Positions 1 through 7,702 of a DNA stretch of 30,355 nt are shown here, one piece after another. The stretch's first letter is position 1. Each line of letters begins with the position of its first letter. Location: positions 1 to 30,355 of the forward strand of contig CAZQSM010000023.1 of NCBI GenBank assembly GCA_964596065.1. The letters run 5' to 3'. This DNA comes from SZUA-254 sp964596065. Lineage in GTDB: Bacteria; Bacteroidota; Ignavibacteria; UBA10030; SZUA-254. The notes beneath the pieces were generated by a model. It ran no database searches. It saw only the letters and a list, made by a program, of their open reading frames with translations, and was not told where the DNA came from. The position numbers and the translations under genes were made by a program.

Positions 1-1
1 G

Positions 2-2296
2 ACCCTTCCGTTCAGGGGGGAGCATGAGGCGGCCCTGATCTATGAGATCGTGCATCAGGAGCCGAACGGGCTCCATGAATACCGGGATGACATACCGGAA
101 GAAATCGGTATGATCGTCGGGAGACTGATGGCGAAACGGATTGAGGACCGGTATCAGTCCAGCGGGGCGGCGGGCTCCGATCTCTCTGCCGCGCAGGCGG
201 CCCTGACCGCCGGAGTTCCATCCCCAATATCCCTCGCATTGACGCGTCGTCGCCGTCTCCGCGCGGCCGCCTCGGTGCTTTTGACCGCTCTCCTCCTTTC
301 GGCAGGATGGTACTTTCTTCCCGCACTGTTCAGTAAGAATCAGGCGGAGCGGATTCCGATCGTCGTGACGGATGTACAGAATCAGACGGACGATCCAAGG
401 CTGAATTCCCTGTCCGGATTGTTGATGACCTCGCTCGAGCAGTCGAGGCATCTCTCCGTATTGACGCGGTCGAGCATGGACGCCATCCTCAAAGGGATGG
501 GGCGGCGTGAGGTCGAAACGATCGACGAGGCGAAGGGGCGGGAAATCTGCCGCCGGGCAGGCATCGAAATCATGGCGGTCCCGACGATTCGACAATTCGG
601 GGAGCGATACTCACTCGACGTCAAGCTGGTCGACCCCGGAGAGGAACGATATCTCTTTACCCTCAAGCAGGACGGTTCCGGTGAGGGCGCGATCCTGGAT
701 ATGGTGGATGGAATAGCCGAGGGAGTGAGGTTGTTCCTGCGCGAGGAACGGTCCGAGATCGCCCGATCGAGCAGGCCGGTCACCAGCATGACGACACAGA
801 GTATTGCGGCGTATCAACACTACTTCAAGGGCGAACAATATCTATATCGTCATGAAACGGAGAAGGCCGGGGAAGAATACTCCAGGGCGATTTCCCTCGA
901 TTCAACCTTTGGTCTGGCCTATTACCGGCTGCTGTACACGGGATGGTGGTTGCGAGCAGACGAAAGAACTTTTCTCGCCGGGAGGTTGAAGGAGCTCGAG
1001 GACCACATCCCTGAGCGGGAACGATTTCTGGTCCGTGCGCTCGATGCACGTAATCCATCCGCGGAATATCGCGTGCTGAGGGAAGCGGAAGCAAAGTATC
1101 CTGACGACCCGGAGATTCTCTACGAACTAGCGGACAATTACCGGATGAGAAACATCCGCGACACCGCGATCCTCTACTTCGAGAAGCTCTATAATACGAA
1201 CCCAACGGACCAACGCGTTTACGGCAGCCTGATACAACTCTACGGCAAAGTGAAATCCCGGGCGAAAGTCGGGGAAATCGGGCGGCATATCGAGGCGTTC
1301 GCCGATCCCGAACTCTACCGCAGTCTGGCCCGTGCGTGGGCGTTTATTGGCGAGTATGATTCGGCGATCGCCGTCTCCCGGCGGGGCATCGCGCGTTTTC
1401 CCCTGAAGGATCAACTCTGGCAATACCACCTCACGCATAATTATATCAATACCCTGATCATGGCTGGAAAGTATTCCGAAGCGCGCTCTTTTCTTGATCG
1501 ACTTCGGGCGTCCCAACCGTCGGACACGATCATGTGGGCGATCCATCGGATGTCCGCCAATCTGAACATGTTCACCGGCAGGTACCGGGAGGCCCTGAAG
1601 GATCTGCAGGGATATGGACTCCAGGCCCTCAGAACCTACCGTGATACGACGCGATTCCACACGACGCAGCTGTTGCGATGTCTTGTCCTCATTGCGGGTT
1701 GGAATCGGAAAGAGGAGGTTCGCCGGGAGCTCGAGGCATTAATCTCGACCCCGGGATTCCCCCATGATCCCCGTCAATGGATCAGGGTCGTCACGATATT
1801 GTCCCTGCTGGGGGATCGGAACGGAGCAGTCGAGGTCATCCGGAAGAAACTCACGCCCGGCGCAGGAGCGGAGGCTCCGGACACTCTCATCGCGGCTGAG
1901 GCGTACGCCGCTTTCCACGCGATCCGGGGGGAGTACGAGGCAGCGAAGAAAGATCTTGATCAGCTGTATCGGGACGGTACCTGGATCGGTTTCGACGAGA
2001 CTACCACCCTCTTCAACTTCTCCCGGTGCCTTGCTGAACGCGGTGACTCCGCCGGATCGGCAGCACTCATTGGGCGGATGAATGAAATATACCGGGAGAT
2101 GTGGGTATCTGAGACAATCATGTTTCACCAACCCAGGACCTATTATCTGGTGGGAAGAATCGCTGAAGCGTCCGGGAAGCGGGCGGATGCCCGGCGAGCC
2201 TATCAGAACTATCTCACGACATTCCGGGAGGCCGACAGCGACCTGCTCGAGTATGTCGATGCCGGCAGAAGGCTCGCGTCTCTCATCAATCCATAA
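2..2296 (+). CDS. Membrane Ser/Thr protein kinase with FlgO/CsgG-like and TPR domains, 5'-truncated by window edge
   Basis: The reading frame is open to the left edge from base 2. It begins LPFRGEHEAALIYEIVHQEP, the typical C-lobe end of bacterial Hanks-type kinases, so the GTG at 50 is internal and the start lies outside the window. After the kinase end (about visible residues 1-55, with a DRYQSS segment) comes a basic stretch (TRRRRLR) and one membrane helix (about 88-108). Next is a domain of about 130 residues resembling FlgO/CsgG/TolB-N folds (VVTDVQNQTDDPRL, then LTRSSMDAIL), then a long helical tail of TPR-like repeats (about 260-700). The family places the kinase in the cytoplasm and the sensor half in the periplasm. 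The next gene, a sigma-54 activator, starts 7 bases after the stop, which suggests co-transcription. GC looks lower than in genes to the right. The kinase call rests on the C-lobe end only, since the catalytic loop is not in view. Confidence 0.85.
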   Translation, partial: TLPFRGEHEAALIYEIVHQEPNGLHEYRDDIPEEIGMIVGRLMAKRIEDRYQSSGAAGSDLSAAQAALTAGVPSPISLALTRRRRLRAAASVLLTALLLSAGWYFLPALFSKNQAERIPIVVTDVQNQTDDPRLNSLSGLLMTSLEQSRHLSVLTRSSMDAILKGMGRREVETIDEAKGREICRRAGIEIMAVPTIRQFGERYSLDVKLVDPGEERYLFTLKQDGSGEGAILDMVDGIAEGVRLFLREERSEIARSSRPVTSMTTQSIAAYQHYFKGEQYLYRHETEKAGEEYSRAISLDSTFGLAYYRLLYTGWWLRADERTFLAGRLKELEDHIPERERFLVRALDARNPSAEYRVLREAEAKYPDDPEILYELADNYRMRNIRDTAILYFEKLYNTNPTDQRVYGSLIQLYGKVKSRAKVGEIGRHIEAFADPELYRSLARAWAFIGEYDSAIAVSRRGIARFPLKDQLWQYHLTHNYINTLIMAGKYSEARSFLDRLRASQPSDTIMWAIHRMSANLNMFTGRYREALKDLQGYGLQALRTYRDTTRFHTTQLLRCLVLIAGWNRKEEVRRELEALISTPGFPHDPRQWIRVVTILSLLGDRNGAVEVIRKKLTPGAGAEAPDTLIAAEAYAAFHAIRGEYEAAKKDLDQLYRDGTWIGFDETTTLFNFSRCLAERGDSAGSAALIGRMNEIYREMWVSETIMFHQPRTYYLVGRIAEASGKRADARRAYQNYLTTFREADSDLLEYVDAGRRLASLINP

Positions 2297-2303
2297 TTCC
2301 GCC

Positions 2304-3944
2304 ATGACCGACAAGCAAGATCCTTCAACGCCATCTCCCTCGGCACTCGCCGACCTCATCGCCCTCTCCGAAGCCCTCGTTGGCGCCTACAAGGTCGACG
2401 AAGTGCTCGACGCGCTGTTGAATTCCTGCCTCAAACTCTGCCACGCCGACCGGGGCGCGATCCTGCTCTTCGAGGGTCGTTCGATCGACATCGTGAGGAC
2501 GCTCGTCCGCTCGAGGGACGGGAAGAAAGGCGTCATCGATCACCATCTGAACCAGCTCGTTGCCGGATGGGTACACCGTCACCAGCGTCCATACCGAACG
2601 GAAGATGTGATCCGCGATCAGGGGTATGCAAACCCACCCGCATCGATCCGGGAGATCGGACCCTCGCTCGGTCTGCCCCTTCGATCGGCGGGAGCGTTGA
2701 CCGGTGTGATCCACCTCGCGAATGCCAGGACGGGCCCGTCCTTCACCGACGAGACGCTGCGGCTTGGTAACATCCTCGCCTCGCTGGCATCGCAATTCAT
2801 TGACCGGGCGAAACTCCACGAGTCGCTCTTCCGGGAAAACGCCAGGCTGAAATCGGATCTGTCGCAACGGTGGGGGATCGGCGATATCGTGGGAGAGAGT
2901 CCCTCGATGGCAGAGCTCAGAGCCAGGATCCCGATGATCGCCGCCGCCCGGGCGACTGTTCTCCTGACCGGTGAGACGGGAAGCGGCAAGGAACTCATCG
3001 CGAGGGCGATTCACTACGCGAGCGGACGGGCAGGCGGGCCGTTCGTCGCGGTCAATTGCGCGGCGATCCCGGCGATGCTGTTCGAATCGGAAGTCTTCGG
3101 GCACGACAAAGGGGCCTTCACCGGGGCGGCCCAGTCGCAGAAAGGAAAGTTCGAGCTTGCAGATGGAGGGACGCTCTTCCTCGACGAGATCTCCGAGATG
3201 CCGGTCGAACTCCACCCGAAACTCCTGCGGGCGATCGAGGACCGGCGATACTATCGTCTCGGATCACCCACTGAGGTCTCGGTGGATATCAGGATCATCG
3301 CCGCCTCGAGCAGAAACCTTCAAGAAGCGGTCCGTCGCCGGAGTTTTTCGGACGCGCTCTACCACCGGTTGAATGTCCTGCCGGTCATCATCCCGCCCCT
3401 GCGGGAGCGCCGCGAGGACGTTCCCATCCTGGCGGAGCACTTCCTGACGCAGTTCACCTCGGGGATGAAGCGCTTTCGCGACGATGCGATGGAGGTACTC
3501 AAGTCCCTCCCCTGGGTGGGAAACGTCCGTGAATTGCGGAACGTAGCCGAGCGGGTGGCGATCCTCGTCGAGGAGCAGGAGATCGGCCGCGCGTCGCTGG
3601 AAAGGATTCTCGTGGGAGAGGAACTGGGATCCCGGAGTTTTGATGATATGGGGATTGACCCGAATCCCAGTTCTTATTTTACCCCCGGAAACCGTCAATC
3701 TCCCGGCTTCCAGACCGATTACGCGCCCTCCTCTGATCTCCAACAGCCTTCGAACCACCCACCTTCCTCCCATCCCTTATCCGTATCCGGAGAGAATCTC
3801 CTGGAACGCAGCGAAAGAGAACTCATCGCCAAGGCGATCGCGCAGTCCGGTGGCAACATCGCCGAGGCGGCCCGAATCCTCGGCATCGATCGGTTGGCGC
3901 TGCGCAGGAGGATCGATAAGTACCGGCTCGGGAGTGGTTCGTAA
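2304..3944 (+). CDS. Sigma-54-dependent transcriptional activator, GAF-AAA+-Fis HTH
   Basis: An enhancer-binding protein that remodels sigma-54 RNA polymerase using ATP. Start ATG 2304 (MTDKQDP) lies 7 bases after the kinase stop; an earlier in-frame start would run inside the kinase gene. The 546 residues show a GAF-like sensor domain (about 15-175) and an AAA+ core (about 195-430). The core has Walker A GETGSGKE near 223, the sigma-54 contact loop GAFTGA near 270 and Walker B GTLFLDE near 290. A Ser/Pro/Asn-rich linker (about 445-495) leads to a Fis-type helix-turn-helix at the C-terminus (GGNIAEAARILGI). There is no response-regulator receiver domain, so control should come from a GAF ligand or from phosphorylation or binding by the adjacent kinase; the latter is inference. 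All ATPase motifs are intact. Confidence 0.95.
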   Translation: MTDKQDPSTPSPSALADLIALSEALVGAYKVDEVLDALLNSCLKLCHADRGAILLFEGRSIDIVRTLVRSRDGKKGVIDHHLNQLVAGWVHRHQRPYRTEDVIRDQGYANPPASIREIGPSLGLPLRSAGALTGVIHLANARTGPSFTDETLRLGNILASLASQFIDRAKLHESLFRENARLKSDLSQRWGIGDIVGESPSMAELRARIPMIAAARATVLLTGETGSGKELIARAIHYASGRAGGPFVAVNCAAIPAMLFESEVFGHDKGAFTGAAQSQKGKFELADGGTLFLDEISEMPVELHPKLLRAIEDRRYYRLGSPTEVSVDIRIIAASSRNLQEAVRRRSFSDALYHRLNVLPVIIPPLRERREDVPILAEHFLTQFTSGMKRFRDDAMEVLKSLPWVGNVRELRNVAERVAILVEEQEIGRASLERILVGEELGSRSFDDMGIDPNPSSYFTPGNRQSPGFQTDYAPSSDLQQPSNHPPSSHPLSVSGENLLERSERELIAKAIAQSGGNIAEAARILGIDRLALRRRIDKYRLGSGS

Positions 3945-4035
3945 TACGCACTCTTCCGTTCGATTCCGAACGATAGATGTTCGCTGAGGGTGAGCAGAAT
4001 AAAAGAGGTATTGACGCCATTCATCTCCCCCCTCC

Positions 4036-4057
4036 GCCCCGGCCATCCGGCCGGGGC
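4036..4057. terminator. Hairpin between convergent genes, terminator candidate
   Basis: Perfect 9-bp arms GCCCCGGCC and GGCCGGGGC around a 4-base loop (ATCC). It sits in the 144-base gap between the ends of the sigma-54 activator (plus) and the GH18-like gene (minus), where a bidirectional terminator is expected. No clear T-run follows on either strand, so intrinsic termination is only a candidate role. Confidence 0.5.
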
Positions 4058-4088
4058 ACGCTATTCCGTTGGGGGATGTGACTGACGC

Positions 4089-7000
4089 CTACCTGAGGAG
4101 CAGCATCTTCCTGCTGTCGGAAAAATCCCCGGCGGTGATCTTGTAGAGATACACCCCGCTCGGCAGGAACGACGCGTCGAACACGACCTCCCCGTATCCC
4201 GCCTCCTGGTCCCCGTCGACCAGCACCGCGACCTCCTGGCCGATGACGTTGAACACCGAGAGCCGGACCCTCCCGCCGACGGGCAGCGTATAGCCGATCG
4301 TCGTGGCGGGGTTGAAGGGGTTGGGATAATTCTGCAGGAGGCTGTACTCCGACGGGATCCCCGCCCCCGACATGTCGAGGTCGACGGCAATGGTGTCGGG
4401 AGTCCCGGTGGCGGGCTGGATGATGATATGGCCCCGGATCGACTTCCTCCCCTTGGTCGAGATCCGGACCCGGAACTTCAGGCTGTCGTAGGGTTCGATC
4501 GTCGCCGAGGTCGGTGACACCTGGACGGTGGTCTTGCTCGAGGTGACCGACACCAGCCGGAGCGGCAGGTCGCCGTCATTCGTCACGGTGAAGCTGTCGG
4601 TGACCGCTTCCTCTTCCGGCACGGGCTTGATCGCGATGGCCCCTTTCGAGTACCGCCCCTTCGCGCGCCTCGCCCCCGTTCCCCGGAGCCGGACCGTGTC
4701 GACCCGGGCCGCCGTGTCGGTGAGCGTGATGACCATGGAGCTGAAGGTGGTCCTGCTGTCGGGGGTGAAGGCGACGTAGACCTTCCTGCTCGATTTCGCG
4801 TCGATCACCGACCCCGGGGACGTCGCGCTGAAACGGCCCGACGTGGTCCTGAGGTCCGTCAGCGTCACCGGAAAATCGTTGGGATTGGCGATCGCGACCG
4901 AGTCGGTCTTCTGGTCGCCGATGCCGACGGACCCGAAGTCGATGAAGAGCCGGTCGTATTTCAGCGACGCGCTCGCGACGGTCGTCGTGTCGGTGCCGCC
5001 TCCCCCCGTCGAGTCGCCGGCGGTCGTATCGGTCGGGGCCGTCGAGGAGATGAACTTCACCTCGTCCAGGTGGTAGGTGACCGACGAGCTGACGTAGTTC
5101 TGGACGGTCACCTGGTGGATGACCCTGTTGTCCGGATTCAGGTCCCGCACCGGGATCGTGAAGGTGGACCACCGGCCCGCCGGCACGCCGGAGAGCATCG
5201 CGGAGCCGAATTGCTCCCCGAGGTCGTTCTGGAACTCGACCCTGAGCGTCGCGTTCTGCTCCGGGTAGACGCTCAGGCTCAGGAAATCGTCCGGCGAGGC
5301 GGCCACCGGGACCGGCGACGACCAGCTCCCGCTGTGGAGGCTCACCGCGCCCCAGGCGTTCTGCACGGCCTTGATGGACCGCACCCCGGCGCAAACCTGC
5401 TCCGTGGATTGGAAGGTGATCGTCGATCCCCACGAGCCGTTGACCCACGGGGGGGCGATGGCGTCGCCGTAGACGACGACGGAGGTCGACGAGCCGCCGC
5501 CCGGGAGCGAGTCTGGAGGCTGCGTCGCCGGCGAGGTGAGGATGACGGTCATGTCTCTCCGGGCCGAAAGGCCGGCGTTGTCGTACGCCACCGCCGAGAG
5601 CGTGTGGACGCCGTCGGGGTGGAGATCGGTGTTCCAGGAGATCGTCCACGGGGACGAATAGTCGGGGGTCCCCAGGTTCGCGCCGTCCAGGAGGAACTGC
5701 ACCCGGTTGAGCGCCACGTTGTCGGAGGCGGAGGCCTCCACGACGATCGTCCCGGTGAGCGAATCGCCGCCCGTCGGCCGGATGAACCCGACGGTCGGGG
5801 GGACGGTGTCCCCGCCGGGGGGTGGCGGGGGCGGCGGGGTGGAGCCGCTGTAATTGAAATGTTTCCGGATCTGCGAGTAGAACCATCCCCGGCCGCCGGG
5901 AGGGACAGACGGGGTGTTCCAGACTTCGTTGCCGAGGTTCCAGAAACAGACCCCGCCGATGTCCATGCTGTCGATCACCCTGCGCGTCGCCCACATCATC
6001 GAATCGCGTCCGGGGAGCGCCGTGATCAGCCAGAGGCGGTCATCGGCCGCGCTCGTCCCGGTGTGGGCCCAGTAGGCCTGGGCGACCTGGTCGAAGTGGA
6101 TGCTGTCCGGGTGGATCGCGGCGATCGTCGGCCAGAGCTGCGCGAACGTCGGATTGCTCCCGGCCGACAGGAACCCGGCGCTCCCCTCCGGCTGACGGAC
6201 GTACAGGGGTCCCCTGCCGCCGGCGTTGCCGCCGTAGAAATAGGTGGGATTGAGGTCAAATCCGACGTTGATCTTCTCGGCCGGCCATCCCGCCGCCAGG
6301 AGCCGTTTCGCCATCTGCTGCATCGACGGCGCGGGCGAATTGGTCCCCTGACCGTCGAAATAGTCTGTGTTCGTTCCCGTCGCGTTCCAGTACTGGTATG
6401 ATTTCGGCGCGTTGTCGAACACCAGCCGCCCCCACGTACCCTCCTGCGCGTAATCGTAACACATCAGGTTCACCATCCCCACGTACGGCTTCGTCACCGT
6501 AGCCCAGGAGACGGCACGCGGCGTCGACACCGTCAGGATGATGAACGGCCGCGTGGCGGGGTCGTTCCCCGACCAGCGGGTCTGCAGCGAATCGTACAGC
6601 CGGGCGAAGAAGGAAGAGACGTTCGATGCTGAATACGAGCCCTCGAAGTCGAACTCGATGAAATCCATCCGGTGGGCGTCCAGGTACCCGAGGTAGGTCC
6701 TGATCCAGTTGTCCCACGTGGAGGGGTCGGCGATCATCGAAACGAGGGAGCCGTCCGACGACCCGCCGGTGGTGATGCCCGCGAAGACTCCCGACTGGTG
6801 TGCCCGGGCGGTGAACGCGCCGTACTGGTTGACGTAGTACGACTGCGGCGGGGCGGCGCCGTTCGCGGCAAACAGGCCGACGTGCGTGAGGACATCCCAG
6901 GGGAGGCTGTCGGCCGGAATGGTCCCGCCCGAGTAGGGCGCGGGCCATTTGGTGTCCTGGAACGTGACCCACCCGAAGACGGTCTTTTTTCCCGCGAGCG

Positions 7001-7151
7001 CCGGGGTGACACCCACCGTAATCAGGACGGCGGCCAGGAGGAGGAACCGGATGAGAAACTGGAATGACGGGGGAAGAAGGGGAAACGATGCTGAAGGGGT
7101 GAGTGTTCGGGGACGGAATATTTTTCGATTGTTCATGCAGTCATTATTCAA
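4089..7151 (-). CDS. Secreted multi-domain GH18-like glycoside hydrolase with T9SS sorting domain
   Basis: Predicted extracellular or cell-surface enzyme of 1020 residues. The TTG start at 7151 has AAAGGAG 6 bases upstream; ATG 7136 is an alternative that keeps the signal peptide (ALA cleavage near residue 54) but has no well-spaced ribosome site. The GH18-type barrel spans about 55-435. It has DFIEFDFE at 163-170, a variant of DxxDxDxE with Glu for the second Asp but the catalytic Glu (170) kept, and a downstream MCYDY. A poly-Pro linker (near 440) leads to a bacterial Ig-like domain (about 450-545), a galactose/carbohydrate-binding-like beta domain (about 555-705) and two ASH/choice-of-anchor-like domains (about 720-925). 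The C-terminal type IX sorting domain (about 930-1020, NYPNPFNPATTIGYTLP) implies export by PorSS/T9SS. The substrate (chitin or another polysaccharide) is not determinable, and the barrel could be a non-chitinase GH18 relative. Confidence 0.88.
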   Translation of the reverse strand: MNNDCMNNRKIFRPRTLTPSASFPLLPPSFQFLIRFLLLAAVLITVGVTPALAGKKTVFGWVTFQDTKWPAPYSGGTIPADSLPWDVLTHVGLFAANGAAPPQSYYVNQYGAFTARAHQSGVFAGITTGGSSDGSLVSMIADPSTWDNWIRTYLGYLDAHRMDFIEFDFEGSYSASNVSSFFARLYDSLQTRWSGNDPATRPFIILTVSTPRAVSWATVTKPYVGMVNLMCYDYAQEGTWGRLVFDNAPKSYQYWNATGTNTDYFDGQGTNSPAPSMQQMAKRLLAAGWPAEKINVGFDLNPTYFYGGNAGGRGPLYVRQPEGSAGFLSAGSNPTFAQLWPTIAAIHPDSIHFDQVAQAYWAHTGTSAADDRLWLITALPGRDSMMWATRRVIDSMDIGGVCFWNLGNEVWNTPSVPPGGRGWFYSQIRKHFNYSGSTPPPPPPPGGDTVPPTVGFIRPTGGDSLTGTIVVEASASDNVALNRVQFLLDGANLGTPDYSSPWTISWNTDLHPDGVHTLSAVAYDNAGLSARRDMTVILTSPATQPPDSLPGGGSSTSVVVYGDAIAPPWVNGSWGSTITFQSTEQVCAGVRSIKAVQNAWGAVSLHSGSWSSPVPVAASPDDFLSLSVYPEQNATLRVEFQNDLGEQFGSAMLSGVPAGRWSTFTIPVRDLNPDNRVIHQVTVQNYVSSSVTYHLDEVKFISSTAPTDTTAGDSTGGGGTDTTTVASASLKYDRLFIDFGSVGIGDQKTDSVAIANPNDFPVTLTDLRTTSGRFSATSPGSVIDAKSSRKVYVAFTPDSRTTFSSMVITLTDTAARVDTVRLRGTGARRAKGRYSKGAIAIKPVPEEEAVTDSFTVTNDGDLPLRLVSVTSSKTTVQVSPTSATIEPYDSLKFRVRISTKGRKSIRGHIIIQPATGTPDTIAVDLDMSGAGIPSEYSLLQNYPNPFNPATTIGYTLPVGGRVRLSVFNVIGQEVAVLVDGDQEAGYGEVVFDASFLPSGVYLYKITAGDFSDSRKMLLLR

Positions 7152-7157
7152 AACACA

Positions 7158-7164
7158 CTCCTTT
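7158..7164 (-). promoter_or_regulatory. Shine-Dalgarno site that favours a TTG start
   Basis: On the minus strand the sequence AAAGGAG lies 6 bases before TTG 7151 but 21 bases before ATG 7136. Several other genes here carry clear Shine-Dalgarno sites (at 18904, 23608 and 24078), so I take the TTG as the more likely start of the GH18-like gene. Confidence 0.5.
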
Positions 7165-7188
7165 GAAAGTTGTCTGGTAACTGATGGG

Positions 7189-7202
7189 GGCCATCGATGG
7201 CC
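7189..7202. promoter_or_regulatory. 14-base perfect palindrome upstream of the GH18-like gene, operator candidate
   Basis: GGCCATCGATGGCC is a perfect dyad. It lies about 38 bases upstream of the TTG start, inside an A/T-rich stretch, with AAAAAA immediately to the right on the plus strand. It could be a transcription-factor site or a 5'-UTR hairpin. No regulator can be named. Confidence 0.35.
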
Positions 7203-7534
7203 AAAAAAGAACTTGCATACCCTATGGAAAAAAATTGGGAATAACAATGAAAATTCGATAAGGCGGGGAGATTTTCGAGTGATTTTTTTGCGATAAAATG
7301 TCAACCGGGTAAAACGGGAAAGAGATTCGCGTGATGTTCGCTAACGTTCGTGAAAATTCTTGACGCGTGGGGGAGTGGCGTGCGGAGCAGCCCGGAGAGG
7401 AGCGGAGTGGGCTGCGCGAATTACAGCGTCGAGCCGGGTGTAAATCCAGCCGGGTCGTTGAGGGCTGCTTATGTATAAACAGATCGCGGCACGTCGTTGG
7501 CCTTCATCACCTTTTTCAATTTCCCGAGCGCACG

Positions 7535-7588
7535 GGGAGATTCCCGGGTAGAGCTGATCAATCCATCATTTCCAGGAAGGAATCTCCC
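7535..7588. repeat. 10-bp perfect inverted repeat with 34-base loop
   Basis: GGGAGATTCC (7535-7544) is the exact reverse complement of GGAATCTCCC (7579-7588). It lies about 115 bases upstream of the secreted-protein gene at 7703 and could form a long-range stem in its leader. It could also be a remnant of a small element. Function unknown. Confidence 0.5.
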
Positions 7589-7702
7589 GCCGGTACCTGA
7601 AAATGCTCTTGTAGGTGACCCGCAGAAGTCGTAGATTTTTAGCCTCTGGCCGCCGTTCATCCTCCGGGTGCCGGCTCCCTCGAATTTCATCATTCGGTGA
7701 TC

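Larger units (their letters stand above)
7152..7702. other. 551-base intergenic region between divergent genes
   Basis: The part next to the GH18-like gene (about 7152-7320) is strikingly A/T-rich compared with the coding DNA and holds the palindrome at 7189-7202. The middle (about 7370-7480) has a weak CAGCCC/GGGCTG inverted repeat (7388-7393 with 7409-7414). A TATAAA at 7474-7479 lacks a well-placed -35. The right part holds the inverted repeat at 7535-7588. A 74-codon minus-strand ORF (7469-7693) shows no domain, signal peptide or ribosome site, so I do not call it. No tRNA or recognisable riboswitch was seen. Confidence 0.6.

Noticed and set aside
5070..6401. Plus-strand open frame inside the GH18-like gene
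   Set aside because: Arg/Gly/Val-rich shadow; the minus strand encodes recognisable GH18, Ig-like and sorting domains.
7299..7304. Perfect TTGACA on the minus strand upstream of the GH18-like gene
   Set aside because: The hexamer 17 bases downstream is CACTCG, and neighbouring spacings are no better, so there is no matching -10 box.
7469..7693. 74-codon minus-strand ORF in the large intergenic region
   Set aside because: No ribosome site, signal peptide or familiar motif, and it overlaps the inverted repeat. Not supported as a gene.
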